A stretch of 64,000 nt of DNA from Kordia aestuariivivens. GTDB taxonomy: Bacteria; Bacteroidota; Bacteroidia; Flavobacteriales; Flavobacteriaceae. Both the position numbers and the translations under genes were made by a program. Positions 18,066-26,338 of the stretch are shown here, in pieces. Under the pieces are notes generated by a model. The model was not told where the DNA came from. It did no database searches and saw nothing but the letters and a program-made list of their open reading frames with translations. The stretch lies in assembly GCF_014397005.1 (NCBI RefSeq), contig NZ_JACGWS010000002.1, positions 372,001 through 436,000 on the forward strand, written 5' to 3'. The stretch's first letter is position 1. Each line of letters starts with the position of its first letter.

Positions 18066-18830
18066 CTACTGTTCCAACCATTTCCGAAAATCCGAAGTCG
18101 TCGACGAACTTGTCATGACCTTTTCTTTCAGACCTGTGAGTTGAATGAGTAAACGATTTTTGAAATGATTTTCGATATTTTCAATAGCTTCAATGTGCGC
18201 AATTTGACTTCGATTGATGCGAAAGAATTTCAACGGATTTAGCATTTCGTGAATGGTGCCTAAAGTATGCGAAATTGGGTGTTTCTTGCCCGCGTGATCG
18301 ATCGCCATGCAAAAATCGCCAGAAGCTTCTATCAGACTAATATCACTTACGCTTAACAATTGAATTCCTTTTGATTTCTTAATCACAAAACGCTTCTTAT
18401 AGTGTATTTCTTCTTGCTTTAACGCAGATTTTAATAAATCAATCGTGTCATTGTGAATTGGTTGATAGCTCTCTGTTTTAAAAAACGATTGAAATTTATC
18501 TAGTGCTTGCTTGATGTCTTCTTTTGTGTATGGTTTTAGAATATATGCGATTCCATTCGTGCGAAACGCTTCAAACAAATATTCATCGTGTGCTGAACAG
18601 AAAATAATTGGACAATCAATTTGAACCGTATTAAACACATCAAACGAAATTCCATCTAACAATTGAATATCCGACAGGATAAAATCATAACTATGTTGCG
18701 CTAAAAATTCACGTGCTTTTTCATTGGAACGCGCCCAATCATGCAAAAAAGATTCCTCAAAATAGGTTTCCAAATTTGCCACGAGTTTCTCGTAAGCAGG
18801 AATTTCATCTTCTAAAATTAATATGCGCAT
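18066..18830 (-). CDS. LytTR-family response regulator
   Basis: A 254-residue protein. The receiver domain (1-120) has an acidic pocket LEDE (7-9) and phosphoacceptor Asp54 in FILSDIQLLDG; KPYTKED is the conserved Lys region. The LytTR DNA-binding domain (about 150-254) contains IEASGDFCMAIDHAGKKHPI and HEMLNPLKFFRINRSQIAHI, its hallmark. It follows the sensor kinase gene by 10 bases on the same strand and is its partner. Confidence 0.92.
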   Translation of the reverse strand: MRILILEDEIPAYEKLVANLETYFEESFLHDWARSNEKAREFLAQHSYDFILSDIQLLDGISFDVFNTVQIDCPIIFCSAHDEYLFEAFRTNGIAYILKPYTKEDIKQALDKFQSFFKTESYQPIHNDTIDLLKSALKQEEIHYKKRFVIKKSKGIQLLSVSDISLIEASGDFCMAIDHAGKKHPISHTLGTIHEMLNPLKFFRINRSQIAHIEAIENIENHFKNRLLIQLTGLKEKVMTSSSTTSDFRKWLEQ

Positions 18831-18840
18831 TGCTTGTAAA

Positions 18841-19854
18841 TTATGACTCGTTACTTAGTTTAATAATTGGAATTTTCACGATAAATTGACTCGTCGTATC
18901 TTCTATAATTAGTTTCTGATCGGATAATAACGCATACCGATATTCTAAATTTTTCAAGCTCGTTCCAAGTGATTCTTGATTGGATTTGATGTTGCTTTTC
19001 GTATTTGAAATCGTTAACCAATCTTCGTCAATTGTCATGGTTGCTTTGATTGCTTTTCCGTGTTGTGCTCTGTTGTGTTTGGCAATATTTTCTAACAAGG
19101 TTTGAATCGCGCCAGTCGGTACAAATTTATTTTCTAGCGATACATTTTTAATAATCTCAAAGTCATAATCATTGCCAAAACGCGTTTTTATTAAAAACAT
19201 ATAATTTTCTGCCAAGTTCATTTCTTCCGTCAATTCCATGACTTCTGCATCTTTCGTTTGAATTAAATACCTGTAAATCAATGATAAACGATTAATGTAT
19301 TCTTTTGCTTTTTCCGTGTCACTATCAATTAAAGCATCCAGTGTATTCAAATTATTAAACAAAAAATGCGGACTGATTTGTGAGCGCAACAGCTTCAATT
19401 CATTTTCTTTTTGTTTTTGTTGAATGTTTGAAAATTGAATTTGATTTTCATAGTATTTCTTCGCGAGTAATAACCCAAAAGGCATCCCAATACTTTCTGC
19501 CGTGCCTGAAATATAATTTATCAGTTCCTGCACACCATATTTAAACTCACTCCAATCATTATCACCGCTAAAATGACCCACAGCATCTTCTAAAAACCCA
19601 GCAATAATCATTAGCAAAACTGCCCAAAATGTAAAACGTAAGTACTTTTTTTGGTTGATGATATAATCTGGTAATAACCAATACATAAATATTAGTATCA
19701 TTCCAATATCAAGGATGATAAACGCAGGAATATCTAGTAAATATTCAATAAGATTATAACTCTTCTTTTGGAATTCATATATCGTCATCAGGACTGACAC
19801 GCCATAATAAATGACGAATAGCATGTAATCAGATTTGTTGAGTTTTGTTTTCAT
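18841..19854 (-). CDS. LytS/YehU-type sensor histidine kinase
   Basis: A 337-residue protein with about four N-terminal transmembrane helices and no large sensor domain. The His-kinase motif LRSQISPHFLFNNLN carries the phosphorylated His163, typical of the LytS class (PF06580). The ATPase part is shorter than usual: AIQTLLENIAKHNRAQHGK is the N box, and the G box is much reduced. Reduced ATPase domains are common in the LytS class of Bacteroidota. The first gene of a two-gene kinase-regulator unit. Confidence 0.9.
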   Translation of the reverse strand: MKTKLNKSDYMLFVIYYGVSVLMTIYEFQKKSYNLIEYLLDIPAFIILDIGMILIFMYWLLPDYIINQKKYLRFTFWAVLLMIIAGFLEDAVGHFSGDNDWSEFKYGVQELINYISGTAESIGMPFGLLLAKKYYENQIQFSNIQQKQKENELKLLRSQISPHFLFNNLNTLDALIDSDTEKAKEYINRLSLIYRYLIQTKDAEVMELTEEMNLAENYMFLIKTRFGNDYDFEIIKNVSLENKFVPTGAIQTLLENIAKHNRAQHGKAIKATMTIDEDWLTISNTKSNIKSNQESLGTSLKNLEYRYALLSDQKLIIEDTTSQFIVKIPIIKLSNES

Positions 19855-20068
19855 AATGAATGCATAAAAATAGAGTAAAAATTTTATTGTTATGAGAATT
19901 TGAAATAACTTTTATAAAAGAGTCTTTCAAATATATCTTAGAAAATATTTCATTTTTTTATTTTCTTTTACTTTGCTCGCACAAAGAATACTGAATCAAG
20001 TTCAGCACAGGCTTCAACAAAAGAAAGTGCGCTTTTTAGTTCATGCATTTATACTTCAAGTTAAAGTA

Positions 20069-20233
20069 TTCATGAATCTTCGATTTCCAGAGGTGTTTTT
20101 AGTTTTTCTATCGAAAACTAAAACCGTAGTCATTTTTCTAAATTTTTTAGTTCACGATTTTCTATTTTAAATTAATGAGTTCATGAATCTGCGATTTCCA
20201 AGGCTTCAAAAATTCTTAACGAAAAATGACTAC
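20069..20233. repeat. Mixed direct and inverted repeats in a gene-free spacer
   Basis: A 21-bp direct repeat (20069-20089 and 20180-20200, one mismatch) is interleaved with a 13-bp perfect inverted repeat (20126-20138 GTAGTCATTTTTC and 20221-20233). A hairpin GTTTTTAGTTTTTC-tatc-GAAAACTAAAAC at about 20094-20123 lies inside. The whole gap 19855-20283 shows no gene. It also holds CTGAATCAAGTTCAG, a motif related to the arms of the element at 63305. Confidence 0.7.
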
Positions 20234-20283
20234 TACACTGCGGAAAAAGAATCCGTTACGCATTATTTTATATGAAACACATA

Positions 20284-22653
20284 TTATTGCTTCGTTTTAA
20301 TTCGATCAACTTCGTCACCAGCGCTATTTTTTCTATTTTTTGATTTGTTGTATTTCTTACCAAAACTATAACTCAATTGTAAAAACACATTTCTTCGTGG
20401 CCAGTCACTAATAAAGTTTGCATTCACATTGTCATAATTGATGGCACCCATAAATTTACGATCGATAATTTCTTCCAATTCTACACTTACTTTTAATTTA
20501 TCATCTAAGAATTTTTTGCTAAACGCGATATCAATTCCAGCTATCCATTCAAACTCAATTTGTCCTTCCAGTCCGCCAGATGTGTAATATCCTGATATTT
20601 CTGATTGAATATTCCAAGGTAATTTATATTCCGCGCTTGTAAACCATGTCATGCTCCATTTAGAAGTATCTAAGACAGGATTTAAGTTTTCAGAAGTGTA
20701 GTTGGCATAATTTACAATCACGCCTGTATAACCTTCCAAACCTTTTATAAAGCTCAATGGTGCAAACAAACTAAAGCTCCAATTTTCGTTATTTGCTAAG
20801 TTGATCGTGGAACGAGACGATTCTGAAGTTGCATCATCTTGTGATACAATTTGAAACAATACATCATTCGTCTTACTGTAACTTGCGCTGAAAAATGGTT
20901 GATTCTCGTATGTTAAGTTGAAACGGAAACTATTCGTCAATGCAGGTTTTAAGGTAGGATTTCCTTCTTCAAATGTAAACGGATCGTAATAATATACAAA
21001 CGGATTTAAAGTTTCATACGAAGGACGTTGAATGCGGTAACTGTATGCAAGATTCGCAGAGATTTTGTCTGTAATTTCACGAGAAACACTCAAACTTGGG
21101 AAAAATTTCGCAATTGTTCTGTCTAAAGAAGTATTCAAGTTTTGCGAAGTTCCAACGGTTTCGCTTTGTTCCCAACGCAATCCACCAGAAAAAGACCATT
21201 TATCTACGGAAACGTTCAATTTTGCGTAGGCTGCCATGATATTTTCATCAATCAGAAAACGATTTGTTTGGTTGCTATTATTGACAAAATCGCCACTTGT
21301 ATCTTGAACCAACGATTTTAAATCGCTATCCGAATCTACATCCGAATACTTAAATCCTGCGCTCAACGTTGCCTTCTTACTCAATTGACGTTTGTAATCC
21401 GCTTGATAGGTGTAAATTTTATAATCTGCATCTTGAAAATAGCGTTGATTGTCATACGCCACAGTACTTTGTCCAACTTGAAATAAATTGTTTTCATTCG
21501 TAGAATTGTAATCTACATAATTAAAATCGAGTGTCAATTTATTCACTTCATCATCATATTCGTAATACGGATTGATTACATATAATTTCCAATCGCGCTC
21601 AAATCGGTTGTCAGTTTCCAACGATTCCATCGTTCCGTTGTTTGTAATATTCGTCACATTATCCGTGACACGATTTGAAGAACTTCCCGTTCGTCGGACG
21701 CTAATTCCTGTTGAATGTTTTTTGTTGATGTAATAATCCAATCCGGCACTCAGTCGCAATGTATTTGGATCAAAAGGCGAACGGGAAATTTGATCGTATA
21801 CTTCGTCGCCAATTTTTCGAATGATTTGTAAATTTTCTCGCCAAGAACCACGTGAATAACTCGCGCTCGCTTGCCAATTGATTTTATCTTTAAAACTCGC
21901 AATGGAAGCACTTTTTCTGAAAGTGAAATCATCCACATAACCCACCATACTTTTTAAAGTTCCGTAGGTTCCAAGTTTTACATTTTTCTTTAAAATAATA
22001 TTAATCAACGCGCCAGAACCATCTGCATCATATTCTGCACCAGGTTGTTGTACCAATTCTATTTTCGCAATATTATCCGCAGGCATTTCGCGCAGCAGCG
22101 TTTGCATGTCCATATAATTGGTTTGTTTTCCGTTGATTAGGATGCGAATATTGCTTTGTCCGGCATAACTAATATTTCCGTTCGTGATCAACATACCTGG
22201 AATTTTTTTGATGACATCGCGCACATTTGAATTCACCATTTCGGAATTTTCAAGATTCACGACGAGTTTTTCTGCCGTTTGTGTAATGACTGGTTTTTTA
22301 GCTACAATGACAACTTCGCCTAAGTTTTCAGGAATGTCTTCTTTCATGATAAAATCGAAGGTTACATTCTTAGTGGAATCAATGTTTAATACAATAGATC
22401 GTTGTGTTTTGTAACCAAAAATAGAAGCTTCCACTAGATAACTTCCGTTTTTGACATTCGTGAACCTGTATGCTCCGTTGTCTTCTACAATGACAGCTTT
22501 CAAAGGCATATCGCTTTCGTTTTCGTATAATACTACATTTGTAAATGATAAAGGTTGCTTAGCTTCGTCTAATACGTTTCCTGAAATCGTACTTTGCGAA
22601 AACATAGAAAGGCTTGCAAGCAATAAAAAGGTGCTGAGTAAAGTTTTTAACAT
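20284..22653 (-). CDS. Outer membrane receptor, TonB-dependent beta-barrel family
   Basis: A 789-residue protein. It has a signal peptide ending SMFSQ and a carboxypeptidase-regulatory-like domain at about 20-105 (TISGNVLDEAKQPLSFTNVV). A plug-like domain follows (IKKIPGMLITNGNISYAGQS; QQPGAEYDADGSGALINIIL), then a large outer-membrane barrel of the OMP_b-brl_3 type with repeated aromatic beta strands. Such proteins import or bind ligands at the outer membrane. No SusD partner or TonB box substrate clue is adjacent. It reads away from the LAS-peptidase gene. Confidence 0.88.
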   Translation of the reverse strand: MLKTLLSTFLLLASLSMFSQSTISGNVLDEAKQPLSFTNVVLYENESDMPLKAVIVEDNGAYRFTNVKNGSYLVEASIFGYKTQRSIVLNIDSTKNVTFDFIMKEDIPENLGEVVIVAKKPVITQTAEKLVVNLENSEMVNSNVRDVIKKIPGMLITNGNISYAGQSNIRILINGKQTNYMDMQTLLREMPADNIAKIELVQQPGAEYDADGSGALINIILKKNVKLGTYGTLKSMVGYVDDFTFRKSASIASFKDKINWQASASYSRGSWRENLQIIRKIGDEVYDQISRSPFDPNTLRLSAGLDYYINKKHSTGISVRRTGSSSNRVTDNVTNITNNGTMESLETDNRFERDWKLYVINPYYEYDDEVNKLTLDFNYVDYNSTNENNLFQVGQSTVAYDNQRYFQDADYKIYTYQADYKRQLSKKATLSAGFKYSDVDSDSDLKSLVQDTSGDFVNNSNQTNRFLIDENIMAAYAKLNVSVDKWSFSGGLRWEQSETVGTSQNLNTSLDRTIAKFFPSLSVSREITDKISANLAYSYRIQRPSYETLNPFVYYYDPFTFEEGNPTLKPALTNSFRFNLTYENQPFFSASYSKTNDVLFQIVSQDDATSESSRSTINLANNENWSFSLFAPLSFIKGLEGYTGVIVNYANYTSENLNPVLDTSKWSMTWFTSAEYKLPWNIQSEISGYYTSGGLEGQIEFEWIAGIDIAFSKKFLDDKLKVSVELEEIIDRKFMGAINYDNVNANFISDWPRRNVFLQLSYSFGKKYNKSKNRKNSAGDEVDRIKTKQ

Positions 22654-22892
22654 AACTGTTCGTTTTTTTTGATGAACAAATATGTCTCAGAATGATGCAA
22701 TAGAAAAGGGGTTTCTGCCGAATTGGGATTAAAAAAGGTTGAGTTGGGAATATTTTACTATTAAGTTTTAGTGAATCTCGATTTTGAGAAGTCTGCAAGA
22801 CGAACTCAAAATTGTAAGCTGAACTAATCCCGATGAAGATCGAGATCTATGCTTTTTAGTACCTTTACCTAACACAATAGAAAATAGATTAT

Positions 22893-23711
22893 ATGAAAGC
22901 ACTTCGCGTATTGCTTCACATTCTCCTAGTATTGTTGCTTACAATACTCACGCAAGTTGGCGGATTGGCATATTTGATTTATTTAGGGTTGAAACGTCGC
23001 GTTACGATTTTAGGTTGGAAGCGAAAAGTGGTTAATTTTAGTATGTTTCTGGCAATTTACGGTATACTATCGTTTGTAATTTTACCAATATTGGCTTCGA
23101 GTTTATACAACAGAAAAGCATTACCAATTACACATTCGGCATTGAAACCATTAAGAATGTTTACCTATTTGATGAATCGGCAGTATGTGCATGAAGATTT
23201 ATACGCAGTTTTAATTACGGAAGCTGAACAAATCCAAAAAGAGTTTCCAGAAACGACCACGTATTATTTAGATGCTTGTTTTCCGCTTGGCGCGAAATTT
23301 CCCTTGTTGCCGCATTGGAGTCACAACGACGGACGAAAAATAGATTTGGCTTTCTATTATACAGATGCAACTACAAAATACTATAAAAACGGAAGTCCAT
23401 CTTGGTTGGGTTACGGCGTTTGCGAATCCCCAACAGTAGGCGAGGAGAACATGCCTGAATTCTGCGCGGAGAAAGGTTATTTTCAATATAGTTTCTTGGA
23501 AAAAATCGTTCCGCAATATAAAAAAGGAAATTATGTTTTTGACAGAACACGCACAAAATCCTTGATTGATAAATTGACAGCTTCATCCAAAATCAAGAAA
23601 GTATTTATTGAGCCACATTTAAAAAAACGCATGAAACTTACGAGTTCCAAAGTCCGTTTTCACGGTTGTCATGCAGTTCGCCATGACGATCATATTCATG
23701 TGCAGTTATGA
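22893..23711 (+). CDS. Membrane-anchored LAS/MepA-like metallopeptidase (predicted)
   Basis: A 272-residue protein with two or three N-terminal helices (about 1-65) and a C-terminal domain of about 170 residues. The motif HNDGRKID gives His144 and Asp151, spaced seven apart as in LAS peptidases (VanX, MepA). The C-terminal HDDHIHVQL gives His267-x-His269, like the HxH pair of MepA. These three positions together form the Zn site of murein endopeptidases and D,D-peptidases. I infer a cell-wall peptidase; the fold could not be tested. Two Cys pairs (CESP, FCAE; DACF, GCHA) could form disulfides. Confidence 0.55.
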   Translation: MKALRVLLHILLVLLLTILTQVGGLAYLIYLGLKRRVTILGWKRKVVNFSMFLAIYGILSFVILPILASSLYNRKALPITHSALKPLRMFTYLMNRQYVHEDLYAVLITEAEQIQKEFPETTTYYLDACFPLGAKFPLLPHWSHNDGRKIDLAFYYTDATTKYYKNGSPSWLGYGVCESPTVGEENMPEFCAEKGYFQYSFLEKIVPQYKKGNYVFDRTRTKSLIDKLTASSKIKKVFIEPHLKKRMKLTSSKVRFHGCHAVRHDDHIHVQL

Positions 23712-23720
23712 TAGATATTT

Positions 23721-24584
23721 TTATTCCCATTTGGTTTGAAAAACGGCTCCTATGGATAAGTCATTTTCATCACTACACATATAGGGAAAAGCTTTAGTAA
23801 AGCTTCTATTTACACCAATTGAGTCTATTTCAAAAAAACAATCTCCAGATTCCGTTTGAAAAATCATTCCTTTACTCACGTTGTCTTTCGTTCCTTTATC
23901 AATTTCAAGAATCCAATATATGAACTCTCCATTTTCCCCTGATATAATTTTCTTAGATGAACTTATAATTTTAGCTGATAATGGATTCTTTAGAAATAAT
24001 TTTCTCCATTTTTTTGGAATTTGATTTAAGTCTAAAGGCACATTGAGTGTATCTTTTTGTCGATCCTTTAAATAGCGACCACTTCTTTCAGGTTCAGCTC
24101 CTGAATTGTAATTTTCGGAAAACCGCATGTAGTCGTTTTTTTTATCGGTATTCCAGCCTACATCAAATTGCTCAGTTAATACATAGTTAGCATTTCCCCA
24201 AGTAATTATAGTATACTGTGTTTTAATTTTTAGAGAATCAACACCGTAATCAATCTTGAGTGTGTCTGGTTTATCATTACGCACCATTGGGTATGTTATG
24301 AGCTTTATTTTAGAAGGAATTAGTGTCAAATTAGTCTTGTCAAATTTGTAGGTTCCAAACACTTTTTTCCTTTCTCCACCTCCTAAACATCCATAAAAAT
24401 ATTCTTGATATTCAAAATTTTCATTGCTTAATAGATTAAGAATCAATCCATTGTTAAATCCGCGATAAGAATATTTTAGCGTATCAATTTTCTTGGTATT
24501 TGCGATGTTTTCTGTTGATTTATTTTTTGTATTTGAACAACTAATGAAGAAAATTGATAGTATGAGTAGGATACTTTTATACAT
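23721..24584 (-). CDS. Lipoprotein of unknown function
   Basis: A 287-residue protein with a lipobox (LSIFFISC, Cys16). The N-terminal domain has CLGGGERKKVFGTYKFDKTN; the rest is beta-rich and carries no motif I recognise. It is the last of three minus-strand genes of unknown function (25140, 24586, 23721), spaced 38 bases and then 1 base apart, so they look cotranscribed. Confidence 0.55.
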   Translation of the reverse strand: MYKSILLILSIFFISCSNTKNKSTENIANTKKIDTLKYSYRGFNNGLILNLLSNENFEYQEYFYGCLGGGERKKVFGTYKFDKTNLTLIPSKIKLITYPMVRNDKPDTLKIDYGVDSLKIKTQYTIITWGNANYVLTEQFDVGWNTDKKNDYMRFSENYNSGAEPERSGRYLKDRQKDTLNVPLDLNQIPKKWRKLFLKNPLSAKIISSSKKIISGENGEFIYWILEIDKGTKDNVSKGMIFQTESGDCFFEIDSIGVNRSFTKAFPYMCSDENDLSIGAVFQTKWE

Positions 24585-24585
24585 C

Positions 24586-25101
24586 TTATTGTAAAGCGTT
24601 TTTATTTAGCAATTCTTTTTCGTAACTCGTTCCAAATCCGATATATTGTATTTCATCAATTTTTATTTTTTCAGGTTCAGCCCATTCTCCATCTTCATTG
24701 ATAAGCTTTAATGCTATTTCAGTATCCATTACAGTTTCAATTTTACCTACAAAATACGTATCATCATCAGATTCATCAAAAATGGCTACTAATTCTTGAT
24801 TTTTTAATTCTGATAGACATTGGGACATATTGTCCATTTTTTCGAGTGCCAATTGTCCAATAAAATCTGAGTAATTATTATTTTTTATTTCACTGAGTTC
24901 TTCTTCGTCCCATGCTCTGTATTGTTCGATTTCATAATTTCTGATGATTGCGAAACCATCAAATTCTTTGGTATCTTCATTAAAACAAATAAAAATGAAG
25001 ACTTCATCATTCGATTTTAAACAAATTCCAGAATAAACTTTATCTCGATTTGGAGCCAAATCTACATGTATTGGGATTTTATTTTCAATTTCGTTCAACA
25101 T
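24586..25101 (-). CDS. Acidic soluble protein, unknown
   Basis: A 171-residue acidic protein without signal or membrane segment. It opens with a small beta-barrel-like repeat (VDLAPNRDKVYSGICLKSND, VFIFICFNED) and ends with a second similar one (FVGKIETVMDTEIALKLINE). The pattern recalls two tandem SH3-like or Sm-like folds, but no family is recognised. It is followed by the lipoprotein gene, one base after its stop. Confidence 0.5.
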   Translation of the reverse strand: MLNEIENKIPIHVDLAPNRDKVYSGICLKSNDEVFIFICFNEDTKEFDGFAIIRNYEIEQYRAWDEEELSEIKNNNYSDFIGQLALEKMDNMSQCLSELKNQELVAIFDESDDDTYFVGKIETVMDTEIALKLINEDGEWAEPEKIKIDEIQYIGFGTSYEKELLNKNALQ

Positions 25102-25139
25102 TTTTTATAGTTTACAGACGTTCTTATTCGTAATTTAAT

Positions 25140-25364
25140 TCATTCTACAATTTCGTAGTCAATATCTAGTTTTCGTAAAGTTCTTAGCGCAGAACCTGTG
25201 TTTTTATCTGCTATTTCAATATCGACAACGTCTCCTTCTAAGAGTATTTCTGTAAGTTCATTCGCTAAAGATTCATTCATGTTTGTTGAAATCTCGGCAA
25301 TAAATTTGGCGATCGCTCTTTTATCTGGACGTTGCGCATCACAAGACACTAAGTTTAATTTCAT
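25140..25364 (-). CDS. Small protein resembling the L7/L12 C-terminal fold (weak)
   Basis: A 74-residue protein. The second half, ELTEILLEGDVVDIEIADKN followed by LRTLRKLDIDYEIVE, alternates helix and strand like the C-terminal domain of ribosomal protein L7/L12. This fits small L7/L12-like proteins found outside the ribosome. No charged factor-binding surface is evident. First of three unknown minus-strand genes. Confidence in the coding call is better than in the fold. Confidence 0.5.
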   Translation of the reverse strand: MKLNLVSCDAQRPDKRAIAKFIAEISTNMNESLANELTEILLEGDVVDIEIADKNTGSALRTLRKLDIDYEIVE

Positions 25365-25526
25365 AGTTATAAATTATGAATGTAATATACTAGAATTAAA
25401 GTAAGTTTCGGTTATACATATATCATTATTCGCTTTAACGGTTTTATAAATTGAAAAATCATTTTTATTGTGTAATTTGTTGTACAAAAATATTTTTATA
25501 ACCACTAATTTTTAAATTATTAAATC

Positions 25527-25736
25527 ATGAAAAAACAAATTTTAAGTATTGGAAAAGTTTTAAGTAAAACGGAACAGAAAGCAATTAATGGCGGATCACT
25601 TGGTATTGGAGGAATAAGTAATCCATGTCCAATAGTATTATTAGCTGCACCACCAGAAGGTTGTCATTATATAACAGTTCCAGGAATACCATGTCCTACT
25701 TACAAGCTAGTTTGCTTCGATATTACGCCATACTAA
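25527..25736 (+). CDS. Double-glycine peptide precursor, copy A
   Basis: A 69-residue peptide. The leader MKKQILSIGKVLSKTEQKAI ends in NGG, the second leader type of the window. The core has four Cys in the frame CPIVLLAAPPEGCHY, PCPTY, LVCFDITPY, shared with copy B. The conserved APPEGCxY and CxTYxLxC blocks set this pair apart from the Thr/Ser-rich lanthipeptide-like peptides and suggest disulfides or another crosslink. Confidence 0.68.
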   Translation: MKKQILSIGKVLSKTEQKAINGGSLGIGGISNPCPIVLLAAPPEGCHYITVPGIPCPTYKLVCFDITPY

Positions 25737-25756
25737 TAGTCCTAAAATTAAATAAA

Positions 25757-25786
25757 AAACCTTCTCTATTTTTAGAGAAGGTTTTT
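25757..25786 (+). terminator. Terminator of peptide gene copy A
   Basis: AACCTTCTCTA and TAGAGAAGGTT pair over 11 bases around a short T loop and are followed by T residues, about 20 bases after the stop. Confidence 0.8.
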
Positions 25787-25817
25787 AAATACGCTCACTT
25801 GTAGCAACAATAGCGAC

Positions 25818-25955
25818 TTATTTTTTCTGCAACCAACCGACAATTTTATCTTCTAGAATTAAATCACACAAAATATCTAAACCTGATAATTTCCAAAATA
25901 TGTTTTCACTGTTGTTATGCCGTAAAACATTGCGATCATATTCATGAATAAAGGG
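25818..25955 (-). pseudogene. C-terminal relic of a CHAP-like gene
   Basis: A minus-strand frame of 46 codons without any ATG ends at TAA 25818. It translates to a coding-like peptide ending ILEDKIVGWLQKK. The protein at 29197 ends SKIVGWLRKE, and the two DNA stretches (25818-25860 and 29200-29240) match at roughly three bases in four. The best reading is a leftover 3' end of a paralogue of the CHAP gene, caught between the two peptide genes. Confidence 0.4.
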
Positions 25956-26033
25956 TTTTATAAATTGGAAATCATTTTTTATGGTGTAATTTGTAATACC
26001 AAAATTTTTTATTAATTTTTAAATTATTTAATC

Positions 26034-26240
26034 ATGAAAAAACAAATTTTAAGCATTGGAAAAGCTTTAAGTAAAACTGAACAGAAAACAATTAATGGAG
26101 GAGCAGTAGGACCAATTCCTATTGATGGACTTCCGTGTGAAGAGCCACAATTAGCTCCACCGCCAGAAGGATGTTTTTACAGACGCATTGCCCCATGTAC
26201 TTATAGGCTAATTTGCTTAAGTATTACGCCACTCAGTTAA
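26034..26240 (+). CDS. Double-glycine peptide precursor, copy B
   Basis: A 68-residue peptide with leader MKKQILSIGKALSKTEQKTI and NGG, differing from copy A by very few residues. The core shares four Cys and the APPPEGCFYRR / PCTYRLIC blocks with copy A but differs in between. This pattern of conserved leader and drifting core is what precursor families show. Followed by its own hairpin. Confidence 0.68.
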   Translation: MKKQILSIGKALSKTEQKTINGGAVGPIPIDGLPCEEPQLAPPPEGCFYRRIAPCTYRLICLSITPLS

Positions 26241-26259
26241 TCCTAAATTAAATAAAAAG

Positions 26260-26285
26260 CCTTCTCTAAAAATGGAGAAGGTTTT
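26260..26285 (+). terminator. Terminator of peptide gene copy B
   Basis: CCTTCTC and GAGAAGG (7 bp) around an A-rich loop, then TTTT, 19 bases after the stop at 26240. Homologous to the copy A terminator. Confidence 0.75.
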
Positions 26286-26338
26286 AAGTATAGCTGTCAA
26301 ACGAGAAATAGACACCAACAATGCGTGTTTCAAATTCT

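Larger units (their letters stand above)
25441..26285. repeat. Tandem duplication of a peptide gene with its promoter region and terminator
   Basis: Copy A is 25441-25786, copy B is 25955-26285. They share the upstream segment starting GTTTTATAAATTG, with a conserved GTGTAATTTGT that resembles a Bacteroidota -7 element one T short, the leader codons, parts of the core and a CCTTCTC terminator hairpin. The 165-base spacer holds a decayed gene piece on the other strand. Confidence 0.75.
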
